64,000 nt of DNA from Ephemerocybe angulata (Eukaryota > Basidiomycota > Agaricomycetes > Agaricales > Psathyrellaceae): the NCBI GenBank assembly GCA_013368325.1, contig JAACJK010000175.1, positions 62,001 through 126,000 of the forward strand. The letters run 5' to 3'. The first letter of the stretch is position 1; every line of letters begins with the position of its first letter. The position numbers and the translations under genes were made by a program. The notes beneath the pieces are model-generated. The model saw only the letters and a list, made by a program, of their open reading frames with translations, did no database searches and was not told where the DNA came from. Below, one piece after another: positions 10,822-23,607 of this stretch.

Positions 10822-13665
10822 ATGTCCATACAGCCTAGTTGGCTCTTGAATTGGCCCTTGGAGCCCGTTCCTCCCAGCGAAAAACCGGTCTACGGACATC
10901 CCGAGCTCGAACGCCCCGACTATGTGACGCTGAAATCAGGCCTCCTAAGGCACCCTGCGGAAGTACAGACATGTGTTGACATACTAGATGTACCTCTTGG
11001 AGAGGATGCAAGATCAACGCAAAGCACGAATCTGACGCATGATCAATTGTGCACTTATATCGAGGTAAATTATTCAGCCTTCTTTATTGACTTTCATAGT
11101 ATCTCAAGCCACTATGTTGCGGTTAGGCTACCAGCAGCAGACCAATGGCTTTACGCGTCTTGTATGTATATTCTCCCCCAAATCGCTGCTACAGGACTAA
11201 TCATGTCATTACTAGGTTTCTGAATGACACCCAGCTTGACCCCGCGTCCCCGAGACTGGAGGCCTCATTCGACGATACCCAGGTTGCCCTCCACCCGTCG
11301 ACTATCTTCTACCTCATCAAGCATCTAGGAGTCTGCCCTATCTTCCTTTCTAACATCACGATCACACCATGGCTATTGGACACTGGAAATGCTCTATTTA
11401 AAACCTACAAACAAGATACATCGAATCAAGGTTCTAAATCCCTTTCCTCTGTCCGTACGTATCCTAGGACTATCTCTACCGTAACCCAAGCTACCAGGTT
11501 ACTGACTCTCAATCAGAAGGGTTTTTCTGCTACTCTGTGCGTGGCAGACCAGCACACGCATGGTACAAACATGACTTGGGACTAGGGAAATCCACATACA
11601 TTATCCAATATTGCCCAGAGGGCACTAAGACCAATCTTATGAGATGGGCGACAGCACCAAACAAGGCCACAAGGCGCCTTGCTCTGCGGCCGATGTTATT
11701 AGAAACTATGATCATCGATGAAGTCGCTTGGAACTGGTCGAAAGGCGTTGTTGAGAACGCCCGCAAACTCTTGGCATATGTAAGTCTCTACTCTTAAACC
11801 TTAGACTATGCTAATTTTGTCATACTCAGGAACATCTAGCCCCAGAGCAGTACGGCGATGGGCTGCTCAGTTCTGCGGTCCATGATCTCCACAACCTTTC
11901 TCAGCATTTCTATATCATGCAGGAGGAGCTCAACGGCATTGCAGAGCAACTCGAATATCTAGGGAAAGTACACTCGCTTATTTCCTCCACACTACACACG
12001 AAGTGGGTGGATATTCGTGGAGGAGAAAGTTCGACATCTGTCGTCGATTCGCTCTTATTCCTTCAATCTCGAACGCGGAACTGGCATCGCTGGGTTCAGA
12101 ACTGGAGAGAACGAACTAATGTCCGAATCAACCTGTTCTTTAATCTTGCGACGACTAAGATCGCGACGGAGACGCGGAGGGATAGTTCTTCAATGATAAC
12201 GTGCGTGAGCCCTTTCGCCTTACATTTCTTCCCGAAGTATGGTCTGATATATTGCATCATAGCATCGCAGCGCTGACCTTGTTATTCCTTCCTGGAACCT
12301 TTATCTCGGTGAGAGGATGGTCCTTTCATCCACTGTTCATCTCAAAATATTAAAGATGGCTCTGACACCACAGGGACTGTTCAGCATGCCTTTCTTCCAA
12401 ACAGCCCCGCAGCGGCTTGAAGCAGGTAGCAAGCGGATGGCAATGGCCTACGGCTGGTGGATCTATCCCGCTGTTACCATCCCCTTCACAGTGCTTGTCT
12501 TCCTTGTCTGGATCATGTGGATGAGGCGAAGAGACAAAGAACTGCCGGAGGCTATCCGACAGCCAGAAGCCCCCTGGAACAAGAATCCTCTGGACTCAAA
12601 ACCATCAAGGTTGACCCAGATGATATACAGGCCGAGTGATAGGTCTAGGAGGGGCGATACCAGGTCGAGGAGAAGTTTTTACTCAGGCTCCTCAGGCAGG
12701 GCCCGGTCCAGTAGCTACAGTGAGCCCGCCTACAGACCGTATGCTCCGCACGTCACGTTCGCACCATCGCTATCCAGCAGTAGCGCTTCGTCTGATTCGG
12801 CCTCGGATATCCCGATCGTCTTGAGTCCAAGGTCGACTCCAATGCCCCCACCAATCCTTACCGCTCCTTCAATTATAACATCCTCTGGATATTACCAGAC
12901 GCAAGACGGGACAAGATCCACCAGACTCAGGCCCATCGGTGTCAATCCTGACTATGCTCGACCCAACTACGCCGAAGAAGGTTTCCAAGGCCTCGGAATG
13001 TGGGCGCCAGAGCAACTCTCACCTGCCATTTCCACCTACTCCCCTGGACACCTCAGCTACAGCATGCCCAGTTCGCCACTCGGCATGTCTAGCTACCCAG
13101 GAACATATTACAATCCCGGGTCCTATTACCCGAACTACTATACCCCAGAGCCCCCCAAACCGCCCGAAGCTCCACCTGTAAGAAATGCACTTTTGTTTCT
13201 TTCCCTCGTCTAATAAGCGCTGATGCATTTCCGCAGTCTACATGGGCTGGGCGTACCGCTATGGACTATCCATCAGTAGCAGGCGACCTGCCGCCAGTCC
13301 CACCTGATAGCGAACGGCACCGCACGACGGAAGCACAGACGGTGATAATTGACTCAGAATACCGGTCGGTTCCAGCAGCCCAGCCTACGAGCGAGGGCTA
13401 CAGGTACTACGCCGGCAGCGAGTCCTCGGGAACTTCGACTTCTAGTGCGCGTCGTGCTCGGAGGGAACGTTCGTATGGAGAGAATGGTTCCGAGACGAGC
13501 AAAGACGAAGACGACTATGTTCCGTCACCCGATCTTCGACCCAACCGCCTTGAGATTATTACACCGGTTGAATCTTTGGAGAGAATTGATGAGGTCGAGG
13601 AGAACCTACCTGTAGAGGAAGATGCCAAAGAACACCCGAGTAATGTACCTCCATCCAATACGTAG
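10822..13665 (+). CDS. CorA-like membrane protein with long Ser/Pro-rich tail
   Basis: Exons 10822-11064, 11127-11161, 11216-11430, 11517-11779 and further 3' exons join in frame. The N-terminal two thirds are soluble. They end in a helical stretch rich in Arg and Asn (RINLFFNLATTKIATETRRD) leading to two hydrophobic segments: IAALTLLFLPGTFISGLFSM and AYGWWIYPAVTIPFTVLVFL. Helical cytosolic domain, the LPGTF-type first membrane helix and a second helix after a short loop match the fungal CorA-like family (Mg2+ channel superfamily). The loop reads FSMPFF, so the GMN signature of true Mg2+ channels is absent and ion transport is doubtful. A basic MRRRDK stop-transfer segment is followed by about 370 residues rich in Ser, Pro, Tyr and later Asp/Glu, probably cytosolic and disordered. 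Confidence 0.75.
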
Positions 13666-13949
13666 TCAATTTATCCACGAGAAACTAAGATTCGTAACCT
13701 CCCGAGCATCAATACACAAAAAATGAATGATGCAAGAACATAGAAACCCATACAATACAACGCGAAAACATTACAGCAAAGTGAAAGTTAGAATTTGAGA
13801 GTCGATGAATTCAGCAGCAAGGGGATATAATGGATAGACATGCTGGTCGTGAAATGTGAATAAGGTAATGGTGTTGATGTTCCTTAGGAAGTAGAAAAAA
13901 AAATCACGGAAAGATGACGAGGCAAAAAGCGTTAACAGAACGTGAGCGT

Positions 13950-16900
13950 CTAACTGCGGACGCGTTTGTAGAAGAGGACGTATGCCTTTTGGTTCTGCGG
14001 AAGCAAAGGTGTTAGCTAACGTGCCAACAGAGGAAACAGGATACTCACCACAACCTGTTTAGGATCACATTGTTTGACGCTGCTATCATCGCACAACATC
14101 CATCCACCTCTCGAAGCAATATAAGCCGTATCTAGAAACGAGAGAAGGGAGAAGGGATTAAGAACCTATAACAGTCAAAAATGACCTCGAACTCACAGTG
14201 TCCGCTGCTCAAATTGCCGTAGTGGTTGGTGACCCCATACAAGTCATACCGGTAAGGCGGCAGCTGCGTCCTCGGGTCGTCCGGGCTCATGGGCAAGCCT
14301 CCGTTCAACTCGGACTTATCCGCACCAGGGGGAAGCGGCGGCGGCATATAGTTGGTCAAGTCCAAACTCTTCATCGGATACTCGACAAACGTGTCGACCT
14401 TGTCGGAGAACCGCCCATTCGCTTCGAAGCGTTTCAAATGGATAAGGAGGATTGGAGGGAGACGCGCGAGGGAGAGCGTCTTGGAGGCCCGGCGCTTGGT
14501 TTTGCATTGAGGGCAGTCCCATGCATCGTCCTTCTCTAGAATCTCTTCGTTTAACATGGCGTCGAGACATCTCTCGATCGAGACTTTCGAGCTCCGGCTG
14601 TGTGGGATTGGAAGTTGGAGGATCGAGAAAACGTTATATGTCGTCGACGTCTACCCTACACGTTAGATGATAGAACATTGAAGGAGATATGAGACCCACC
14701 TTTTTGCATGTCAAACATTGCAACCGGCTCTTGAACTGCCCTTGGAAAAAGTCTACGATCAGACTGTCGTTCCTTGCTTTCCAAGTTCTCCATTCCCTAT
14801 CACTCGCAATGGGCGTGGGGAGACGATTCAGTTCCTCCTCCTGCTCAGGCGTCAGTGTTACTGGGTCGCTGACCATGACTCGGTTGATGTCCTCGTGAAT
14901 TCCGTCCAGTAGGAAACTCAGGAATTCTTGGGAGTCATGCTGGTCGGATCCAATGTATTGTGAATTGAGCGAGCAAATTGATCTCTTAGTTGCGTTCAAT
15001 GTTAGGTGGCGATGATGTTACGGCGAAGAAGAGCTGAACTCACTCTGAAGTCGATGGGTGTAAGGTAAGGAAGGTCGCCTCCCCACATTTCGTGCAAAAG
15101 CTTGGCAAACGCTTGTACAAGCTTACCCTGAGAACCAAGCTTGTTTGTAAAGTTGATCGCACTCTTCCATCGCCCGTCTAGCAGTAGCACAACCCATCAG
15201 TAACTCGCGCCATCGAGGTGTCAATATGAAACTCTCATACCAGTGAAGAACCTCGAGAAGGGCACGGTAGCACTTAGGCACTGAATTGGCGCGTTCATGT
15301 AACAGGTATTCCCCAGGTTCTTCAAACCTGACGTCCCAATCTGCACGTCCGCCCAGAAGGTAACAGGATAATCCGAGTTAATCCTCGGAGGTTTCGGCGG
15401 ACCGCCCTGAGGGGTATATTGCACCGGCTGGTATGGGGGTTGCCTATTGTTGTGTCTTTCCAACGCTGGTGACGCTGCCGCTGGAGGGGGGCGCAGCACA
15501 GGTGCACTCGACATTAGTTCGGGGTAATCAATTGGCTGGCCGACACGGGAGTGCATTGCGGACATGGCTTCTTGGGATTGGTCAACGAAGTCGCTGCGCC
15601 GACGCGACAATTGGGATGTCGGGTTGATAGAGGCTTGGGGAGGGGAGGGCATTTCATACTGCAATGGTGGGGGTGCAGGTGCGGATGAGCCTGATGATAT
15701 AGGGGATATATGATGGGTGAAGGAGGGGTATGTTATGGGGCCTGAAGAAGCTGTTCCGTTGATTTGGGGAGATACCAACGGTGAGGAGGGGAGATCGGAT
15801 TTGCTGCGAGTTACTGAGATTGAGTTGCGCATCATGGCTGGACGCCGGGATATGCTGGGTATGGCATTCGGATCGGAAGCAGAATAGTCTGCTGGAGACC
15901 TGCAGGAAGGTCAGGATAGAAAATAGAGAGAGGAGTGGAAGGTGTTCCCTACCTCGAATGTCCAGATATATCCAAGGAGTGCGTGGGCCGATGGTCATTC
16001 AAAATTCCATTGGATGGTATTGCAGGTCGCGGACGAGGAGTTGGAGTCCAAACCTTGTGGGAATCGACAGTGGAGCTGTTACTATTACCTGAAGTAAGGG
16101 AGTTCAGCATTCCATTTGTGAAAGGGTTGTTGGGATTCGGACTTGTTGGAGGTGAAAAGGCTTTTGCAACATCGGGTGATGGGTCGCTGCGAACGAGTTC
16201 CGCACCACCAAACTCTTGCTTCCATGCATCCAGACCGCCCACTAACATCATTGGCATCCGCTTCAGCATCTTTCGGATGGCACGTTCGCTGATGATCCGA
16301 ACAAGAATAGAGAGAGGCGTGTAGTCGCCTCCAAAGGTCGTGGAAGACTGGTCATACACCGCGACTAGGTCAAACTTGTCGCGGTTTTCGAACAAACTGG
16401 CTTCTGCTCGAGGGCCGATGACCATCGCGTTTTCCAATTGATCAGCGTCGATTCTGGAGAGACAGTCAGCATATAACATCAGTGCTTGTCGGCCACTTAC
16501 CCTCCTCGCATCAGCACGGTGGGCTCGACACACACAACAGCGTCGCCTCTGATGTGCTCCCGGTTGAACGCTTCTCGGTTGCGCACGTCAATAATGAGAA
16601 CGTTGTAGTCGCGGATATATCCCAATAATTCTCTCGGAAGCGCAGTGTTCTTGACCGGAAGCGGGGGTTTCGGGGAGAGATTTGATGACCCTTTGGACCT
16701 TGAGGGTGAGCCAGGTCGACTGCTGAAAGTGCTCCCCATTGCGGGAATTGGTGTACTCGACGGTCTCTCAATTTGGACAGCATAATCTCTGAACGAGTTT
16801 GCAGGGAGAGCTTTGTTCACCACTGACTTGGAAGTGTCGGAAGGAATGCCAGTGGGAGCTGAAGGAAGAGAGAAAGCCGGGCTTTCGTCAAGCTCCTCGA

Positions 16901-17661
16901 TGGAGGGGAATGCCTGGGAGAAGCCAGAAAGGTCCAGTTGCGGGGATGAGGAGGGTGACGAAGAGGGTGATGGTGGTCCAAAGCTTGAGGCAGAAATTAG
17001 GGTATGAGGCGAGGGCGAGACGGGGGTTGGTGGTACAACGGAGGGCATCGATCCATTGCCATTTGTTGTCACAATTCGACTAGGAGACATCGGGGGTGTT
17101 GGAAGCTTTGTCACTTGGCTCGGGAAGCGTTTATTGGGCCCTACTGATAGGCCGTTGTCTTGGAGAGCGCGAATTCGATCCGCAACAGAGCCTCCAGGCT
17201 TGACATTCGGACCGTCGTCCTCCATTTCCCTGGAACTCGATGAGAAACCGTCGGAGAAAGGTACATACACTGCGCACCTTGCTTGTGACTTTTCGATAAC
17301 CTTCAACTTCTCTTCCACTGCAGCGCTTCTCGCAGTAAGATCCTGAGCTTCGCCCTAGTCCGGATGTCAAGATCGCGAAACGTTGGCATAGATTCTTGCT
17401 CACCAGAAAGAATCCTTCCCACTCCTTGCGAATCACACCTTTGGTATCCTGTTTAAACTCGGTGGATCCGCTGACGAGTTTCAAGAGTTGTGCCGTCTTG
17501 ACATAGCAGCTGAGAGCCCCCTTCAGATCCCCCTTCGCCTCCTGCTCCTTCGCATTCAAGAGCTGCGTCCGCGCCGCCTTAATTAAGGACATAGCTGATG
17601 CACCCCGCACCTGCTTGGTGACCTGCTCCTGCGCCTTCGCCTTGATTTCATGGATGCTCAT
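13950..17661 (-). CDS. Ubiquitin carboxyl-terminal hydrolase with rhodanese domain (Doa4/Ubp5/USP8 type)
   Basis: Starts at the ATG at 17661 with a helical USP8-dimerisation/MIT-like region (about residues 1-130). A Ser/Pro linker leads to a rhodanese domain (LIIDVRNREAFNREHI, later DAWKQEFGG). The catalytic USP domain has a Cys-box GLKNLGNTCYMN, a QQ-like box GSDQHDSQEFLSFLLDGIHE, a zinc ribbon (CLTCKK, CPQCKTKRR) and a His-box region (YDLYGVTNHYGNLSSGHYTA), ending KAYVLFYKRVRS at 13950. The family removes ubiquitin from cargo at endosomes and the proteasome, using Cys-His-Asp/Asn catalysis; all expected parts are visible. The residue after NTCYMN is Ala where Ser is common. In yeast relatives the rhodanese domain is thought to be non-catalytic and to target the enzyme. 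At least six introns; the last exon codes only the His-box tail. Confidence 0.9.
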
Positions 17662-18015
17662 ACCGTCATTAAGTCGATTGCCTGCTAATTATGGGGTTAA
17701 ATCACCATGCCTTTGCCGTCAAGTCTGCCAGGAGGCGCTGTACGTACGTGATGTAGGCCCGGTGTTGTTATGGAGTAAAGGCACTCCAGGCATACAGATT
17801 CAAAGGTATCTTCTTGAGCAATCCAGTAAGAAATCGAGAGCAGACCCCTGCTGCTGCTGCGACTCGATTCCAAGCCATTACATAAGCCGGTAACCTGCTT
17901 TGCTTGGCGCCACGTTCAGATCCAAACAGGGGTTGATCGCGGGCACGTGAGGAGCGCGTTGAGCGTGAGTCCGAACGGGTCGGGGACGTGTTGAACTCGC
18001 TCTCTCTCCTCCACC
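17662..18015. other. Divergent promoter region, deubiquitinase and ADIP-like gene
   Basis: 354 bp between two divergently transcribed genes. No gene or clear TATA box seen; it probably contains both promoters. Confidence 0.45.
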
Positions 18016-20950
18016 ATGGCGGCGACGCCGAAACGATCAGTCCACTGGAACTTTGACGACATATCCTTCTCAGAGCTCAACTCGCCGTCGGGCTCCTCTG
18101 AATCATTCGTGTCAACCTCGTCTCTCGAATACGCGAATTCGCAATTGCTAGCCCACGGATATGTCGAAAAGCCGGGGTTGTGCCTGGATGGGTCTTCAAA
18201 CAAGGACCAGGAAAGAGTGGTGAAATGCTTGCTAAAGCTACTCGGAGACCGCATGGTGCGTGTCGACCTCTGCGCGTTTCGAGATGGCTGCGAACCAATT
18301 TACAGACGGATATGGCTCGGACCGAAGAGCTGACCACGAAGCTGCGAACTCTGTCATACGAACATGAAAGACTGTCCTCAATGCATCGCTCCGCAGTTGA
18401 CAAGGCGGCGAACGCGGAACGAGAGGCAAACCTCCACAAATCTAAATTACTGTGCGTTCGTTCGACTGGCCTGGTCCGATACTTGGTTCTAAACCAGCAA
18501 CAGAGCCACGCAGCGCACGCTTCAATCTTCAGAAACCGCGCACAAGCAGACAACCGCAGAACTCCAGAGGACGCGAACATCGCTTCAGGCAATCCGATCA
18601 ACCCACCAAGCCGAACTCAAGAAACGCGAGAAAGAGGTCGAGCGTCTATCGGAGCGATGGCAGAAGATTGCAGACCTCCAAACCAAAGTTCAGAACAACG
18701 CGAGTGGAATCCAATGTGCCAACGTTGCCGCTGTGGAGGGCCGTAGCGGGCTCGACAGAGGCTCGAGTTTCCTGGACGTTGCCCTAGAGGAAGCTGAGAA
18801 AGCGCGAGCAGCCCTGCTGGAGGATAACAACTACCTCAAGGCCTTGTTTTTGAAAGCTATGAACGCAATGCAGCGTATAAACTACCAGACAAACAACCTT
18901 CTGAACCCCACCAACGCTATAGCTGAGGTAAATGATTGCCTTCCTTCTCGTAGAGCCGCTTTCTGACCATCCTATAGCCAACACCCTTCACCGTTACCAC
19001 CCTCTTCCCCATGGCTCCTCCGACACACCCTTCTGATAAGCTATCATCTCTTCTAACTGGCCTACGGAATAGCTTGGAGACCGTCTCAGAGCGGCTGGTG
19101 AATCCGTTACCTGCAAGCGAGTCCCCCGAGTCCAAAGAAGCTCAGAACACGAGAGCCATGAATTCTGAGATCCGAAAACTTCAATCCATCATCGAAAGCC
19201 TTCAAAATGAACTTGGTCAGTCACGGCACCTTCAAATTGCCGTGTCTGTTTCTAATTTTTGTCATAGACCGATGCCACAACCAACTTGAGGGTCAAGCAC
19301 AAGAGATCCAGACCATGTTCGAAACTTTTGCCGAGCAACAGCGCAACTCTGCGAAGGATGCTGCCGATATCAGTGTGGAACTTGAAGATTCACCACTGCG
19401 AGATGAAGAGAGGGAACGACTCGAGCGGCTTAGGGAAGGTCTGGACCAAGAGCGCCAGAAGTTCACAGAGGCTGCTGCCAAGTTTGGAAGGGACAAGGCG
19501 GCACTGGAGGTGTGTAGCTATTGATCTACAAGTGCGCATCGCTGATTTTGTTCCACTCCAGGCCGAACGCATGAAGTTCATGGACGAAAAACGGTCCTGG
19601 GAAATGGAGAAGATGATTCCAGAACGATCACCCACACCTCCTCTTCGTCCAGCTTCACCGGCGCGACACAAGATCCACAAACAGTCTCCCCGAAAATCAG
19701 GCTTCAAGTCTCCTAAGAAAGCCTTACCCAAGAAACCTTCAAGTCGTCCGAAGGCTTCTCGTGGGACACACACGTCTCTCGGCTCTCCAAAGAAAGTCAT
19801 CCCAGCAGGAGAGACAGAAATCCTCCCTCCCCTCCCCTCACTGGCATTTTCACGGCTAGGTGAAATGCCTTCTGCGAATTCCCTCCTCTCCACCGCGTTT
19901 GTCTTGCCCCCTCCTTCACCACACGCCTCTCTTCCATCCCAGCCCGCGCTTCCCCCACCAGTAATGACAATGCCCCCGCCGAACTTCGGTGTCTGCGATT
20001 TCGATTTAGGTCCCTTACCCGAACAGGCGGAACCCTCATCGACTACACCTGTAGACGAGCCTTCGACGCCACCATCCACTCGCAAGCCCTTCCCGGTTGC
20101 GAAACCCTTCGCACTGCGCATGGTACACGCATACTCTCCAGCCAAACCAAGTCCACTCAGCCGGATCCTCATGCTCGCCGACACACCTGCAGGCGGAGTC
20201 CCACCTCTACCAGCGCCTAATCTGAGCGACGGCCTATCTCTGTCGCCCGATGCGATTCCTAGTGGCATGCCATTTTTGCAACAGCAACCTCAGATGTCGC
20301 TTGCGGCCGAACTGGGTGTGAGCGAGTCTCCCCCGGATACTCCGCTGCAGGAGACACAAGTGCCCAACGTCGTTTCGAAACCCGCTTCAGGCGGAAGCGG
20401 TGCCTTCAAAGGACGCGTTCTGTTCCCTGAAACCAAAGCGAAGCCATCGACAACGACGATGTCGGCGAGAGAGAAGGGCAAGATGAGGGCTGCTGAGGCT
20501 AGTACGGCTGCGACCAAAGCCAGAGCGGGGTCGTCGGCAGTCGGGCACGGGGCGCGGACGGCGCGCACGGGTGCGGGGAAGGAGAAGGAGAATACCGATG
20601 GTGCGACGACGACGGCGGCGAAGACGAGTGTTGTTGCGCCGTTGAACGTGGGGCTGAGGTCGGGGAGAGTGTCGCCGGTGTTTAGGCCTCCGCCGCCAGC
20701 GGGCTCGGCGACGGCGACGCGGAAAGGTCCTTCGCCGACTTCGTCTACGGCGGTCCCGGGTGCGGCTGGGGCGGCGGCGAGGCCGAGTTCGGCGGGGTCG
20801 AAGCCTGTGAAGCCACCGAGTAGCCGTGGGACGGGGCCGTCGTCGGCGGCGGCGGCGAAGGTTCCTCTGCCTGCTGCTAGGGGTGGTGGCCCGAGGCGTG
20901 TTCCGGTGGATAGTGCGGAGGCTGCTCCTGTGAAGAGTCGGAGAGGGTGA
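18016..20950 (+). CDS. ADIP/Msd1-like coiled-coil protein, probable microtubule-anchoring factor
   Basis: ATG at 18016 in a strong context (ACCATGG). The N-terminal part (YANSQLLAHGYVEKPGL, then VVKCLLKLLGDRM) matches the start of the afadin/alpha-actinin-binding domain family, which includes SSX2IP and fission yeast Msd1. It continues into long heptad-like helices up to about residue 450 (e.g. RERLERLREGLDQERQKF). Known relatives anchor microtubule minus ends at centrosomes or spindle pole bodies. The C-terminal half is disordered and rich in Pro, Ser, Ala and Lys, with a conserved-looking segment MVHAYSPAKPSPLSRILML. The last about 200 residues are unusually GC-rich and alanine-rich. Introns lie at about 18255-18310, 18450-18490, 18927-18978, 19215-19268 and 19509-19560. 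Function is inferred from the domain only. Confidence 0.75.
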
Positions 20951-21317
20951 AGACTGTTCTATGTACTGTTATGATTTGGTTGATCCCTTTGTTTTCCTCT
21001 TTTCCATGTTATACGTTCTTCGTTTTCTTCACTGTACATCAACCATGCGTACCTCACTCTGGCTAGACTTCCGTGTTATTATATGCTATCGAGGAGTTAT
21101 TTATCATTACTTTACGGTTGGACTCCAACTAGTAGAACTATTGCATCGATATGCCTGCCCAGAGTCTTTTAAGATCACGCCAGAGCAGAATTCCGAGGTG
21201 CACATCGTGTTCTGGAAGAGAATTAGCTGTAGACTATGCGTATGTTACAATGAGATGTGTCAATAGGTTTAAGGACTCTATCTCTACCGAAATGCTCTAG
21301 GGACCATGGTGGGAAGC
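20951..21317. other. Convergent 3' region
   Basis: 367 bp between the stop codons of two convergent genes. AT-rich; presumably both 3' UTRs. No further feature seen. Confidence 0.4.
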
Positions 21318-22586
21318 TCAAGCCGAGAACCCTCGCACAATATCCCTCACCCGACTGTCGACTCTAGTGAGCTCATAGATGAGATCCTTCTGAATCCCGG
21401 AGTAGTATTAGCATCGCACAAGGACACTCATGATAAACCAAAGAACTCACCCAGAGCTTATCCCTCCGCGATTTACCCTCCTCCCCGAGCATGTGGTCGC
21501 TCGGTTCATTGACCGCGTACAGATTGAGATACGCGCCCCTCAACTTGTCAGGGTCCTCCGCTCCCCCGACCGCCGCGTACACCAGCTGCCGCGAGCCGTT
21601 CTCTGTTGAACGCCCGAGGATTTTCTTGATGACCCACTCGACGACTACTTTTATTCCAGTGTAGGTCCTGGAGAGCTCGGAGTAGCAGTATCCCGGGTTC
21701 ACTGTGTTGACGATGACGGGTGTGTCTTTGAGGAGTTCTGCGAGGGATTGTGTGAAGAAGATGACCAGGACTGTGTAGCTGATTAGTATCGCTTCACCTA
21801 AGAGAAGGTGGGGATGTCAACTTACGCTTGGACTCGCGATATCGGTCTTCCATTTTCGCTGGCGTGCAGTATTCTTTGCTGCTGAGGGCTTCGAACGAGG
21901 AAGGCGCGCTGTAGATCTCGTCTGGGAAGTTCACCCAATAGTGCACTTCGCTTCCAACGATGACGAGCCTCGGTCTGGCACCAGGGTATCTCTTGGCCGT
22001 GTCCACGAGACGCGGGGCCAGCAGCAGCGAAAGCAGAGACGTTGACAAGGCATTGACTTGAAGACTTTCGGGGCAAAATAAAGGTCAGTGTTGCTTTTAT
22101 TGCGAAACGGTTTTGAGTAAAGGGCTCACGTTGATTCCCATCCATCTGTGCTCGTTTCGTAGACCGTCGTCTCAATGGCCGCATTCATAACGACGATATC
22201 GAGACGACCACCATCTTTCTCGAACTTGTCCGCGAAAGCGATCACAGAGGAGAATTTAGCCAAGTCCACGAGCCAAAGCTCCGCAGTTCTATATCCAGTC
22301 TCCTGTTGAAGTGCTATAAGGTGCCAGTCAATCAGTCAGTTGCTTTTCCGGCGACCAGAACTGTACGATGGCACTCACTGGTGATGGCTGCTCGACCTCT
22401 TTGCTCGCTTCTGCAAGCCAGAATAAGTCGACCAGGGTTCATACGAGCGAGGTGCTTTGTGCATTCGAAGCCAAGACCCGTGTTCGCTCCGACAACGAGG
22501 ACCGTCTGCTTGGAGAGGTCGGCTGTAGGGGCAGGGGGGATGGCGGCGAATTGGTCGCGAATGAAGTCGACAGGTGATTTCTTCAT
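21318..22586 (-). CDS. Short-chain dehydrogenase/reductase (retinol dehydrogenase-like)
   Basis: Four introns or more; exon 1 is 22586-22379. The Rossmann start TVLVVGANTGLGFE carries the TGxxxGxG-type cofactor loop. LDIVVMNAAIE supplies the NAG-like motif, VIVGSEVHYW the catalytic Ser strand, and DRYRESK the Tyr-x-x-x-Lys pair. After an intron VIVNTVNPGYCYSEL is the usual post-catalytic strand. The basic start of the loop after strand 2 (LACRSEQRGRAA) suggests NADP(H). The C-terminus reads KDLIYELTRVDSRVRDI and stops at 21318. Such enzymes oxidise or reduce hydroxyl/keto groups on lipids or secondary metabolites; the substrate is unknown. No other biosynthetic genes lie nearby. Length (about 330 residues) is normal. 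Confidence 0.88.
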
Positions 22587-23607
22587 TGTTATTCAGGTAG
22601 AAGTTGGTGTTGCTGGGGTTGAGAGTCGAACCGGGGGATTATGGATTTGTTGGAGGCCATTGAAGTGGCTTTATACCCCCCAAGGGTCCAATCATCTCGA
22701 GGCACCGGGATGGAAGATGCATTGAAGTGAGCGTTCCGTCCTAACCTGGAAAAGCCGGATTCATAAGCAACCATCCCTTAATTGCTGCCTGGGGCTCACT
22801 TATCGTGAGGGAAAGGAGATTGGAAGACGAGAATATCCTACGAGCAGCCATTCCAACCGGGCCTCGGTATATCCGGTCGGATAGCACCGTGCACTCGAGC
22901 CTTGCCATTCCATCCGGTGGGGCAAATGCACTCACCGCCGGTCCTCGAGTGACGGTACCCAGAAGCCACGGTGTTCTAAGACTAAGACTCTAAGTAATCA
23001 GGTTACAGGCAAATATATAACTCGGCGGGCGTCGCGTCGCGTCGGCAAAGCATACTAACATAGGTGCCGAAACTTGCAAGTTTGGGCGCCTATGTTAGTA
23101 GGTTTTGCCGGAGAAGCTGGTCCATGCGCAAATAAACTTACCTTGGCTTGGTCAAGTCAATAGATTTGTGAAGAAGGTACTAAAGAATGATGCAAGATGT
23201 TGTACTCGAGTATCAGCATCCACTCTCTTATCAAGGATCCCTTCCTCACATACCAGATGTAAGCCCTGAAGGGCTATGCTGTGGCCATTTGCTGTGCCCT
23301 GCAAGAATTAGTGAGTTTATGTAATTGAGGCCTTCTGTGTCAAGAGAGTTGGTCGAGATAGTGAGGTCTGCAGTTGAAGAATGTAGGCAAAGGTTGGCGA
23401 TGATTCAACAAGTCGGATAAAGGCCTGGCAACCGAGTGGTATATGGGAATCGAGTATATACAGCAAAATTAGATCCACAATTATAGACTTGATACAACCA
23501 TGGAGTGAGCAGCGGTTTTTGAGGAGTAATATTGGCTGCTCACCAGAAATAGACAGCAAACAGCAAACAATGTCAAGAATAAGTAGAGACAAGCTTCAGC
23601 ACTCTGG
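22587..23607. other. Intergenic region containing a 68-bp palindrome
   Basis: About 1 kb upstream of the dehydrogenase and downstream of the polymerase gene. It includes a short GCGTC-type repeat at about 23028-23042 next to a large inverted repeat at 23043-23110. Open frames here show no domain. Confidence 0.5.
23043..23110. repeat. 68-bp near-perfect palindrome without spacer
   Basis: Left arm 23043-23076 and right arm 23077-23110 are reverse complements at 30 of 34 positions, including an uninterrupted 12-bp core (TACTAACATAGG) and a 7-bp centre on each side (AAACTTG/CAAGTTT). No spacer separates the arms. It could form a long hairpin or cruciform, or be the remnant of a foldback/MITE element. 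Confidence 0.85.

Noticed and set aside
10619..10849. ATG-led frame upstream of the CorA-like gene
   Set aside because: Composition is irregular, no domain, and it overlaps the real start at 10822 in another frame.
19390..20268. Long minus-strand open frame of 292 codons
   Set aside because: It is the antisense of the ADIP-like gene; Gly/Arg/Ser-rich composition is due to the Pro-rich sense strand.
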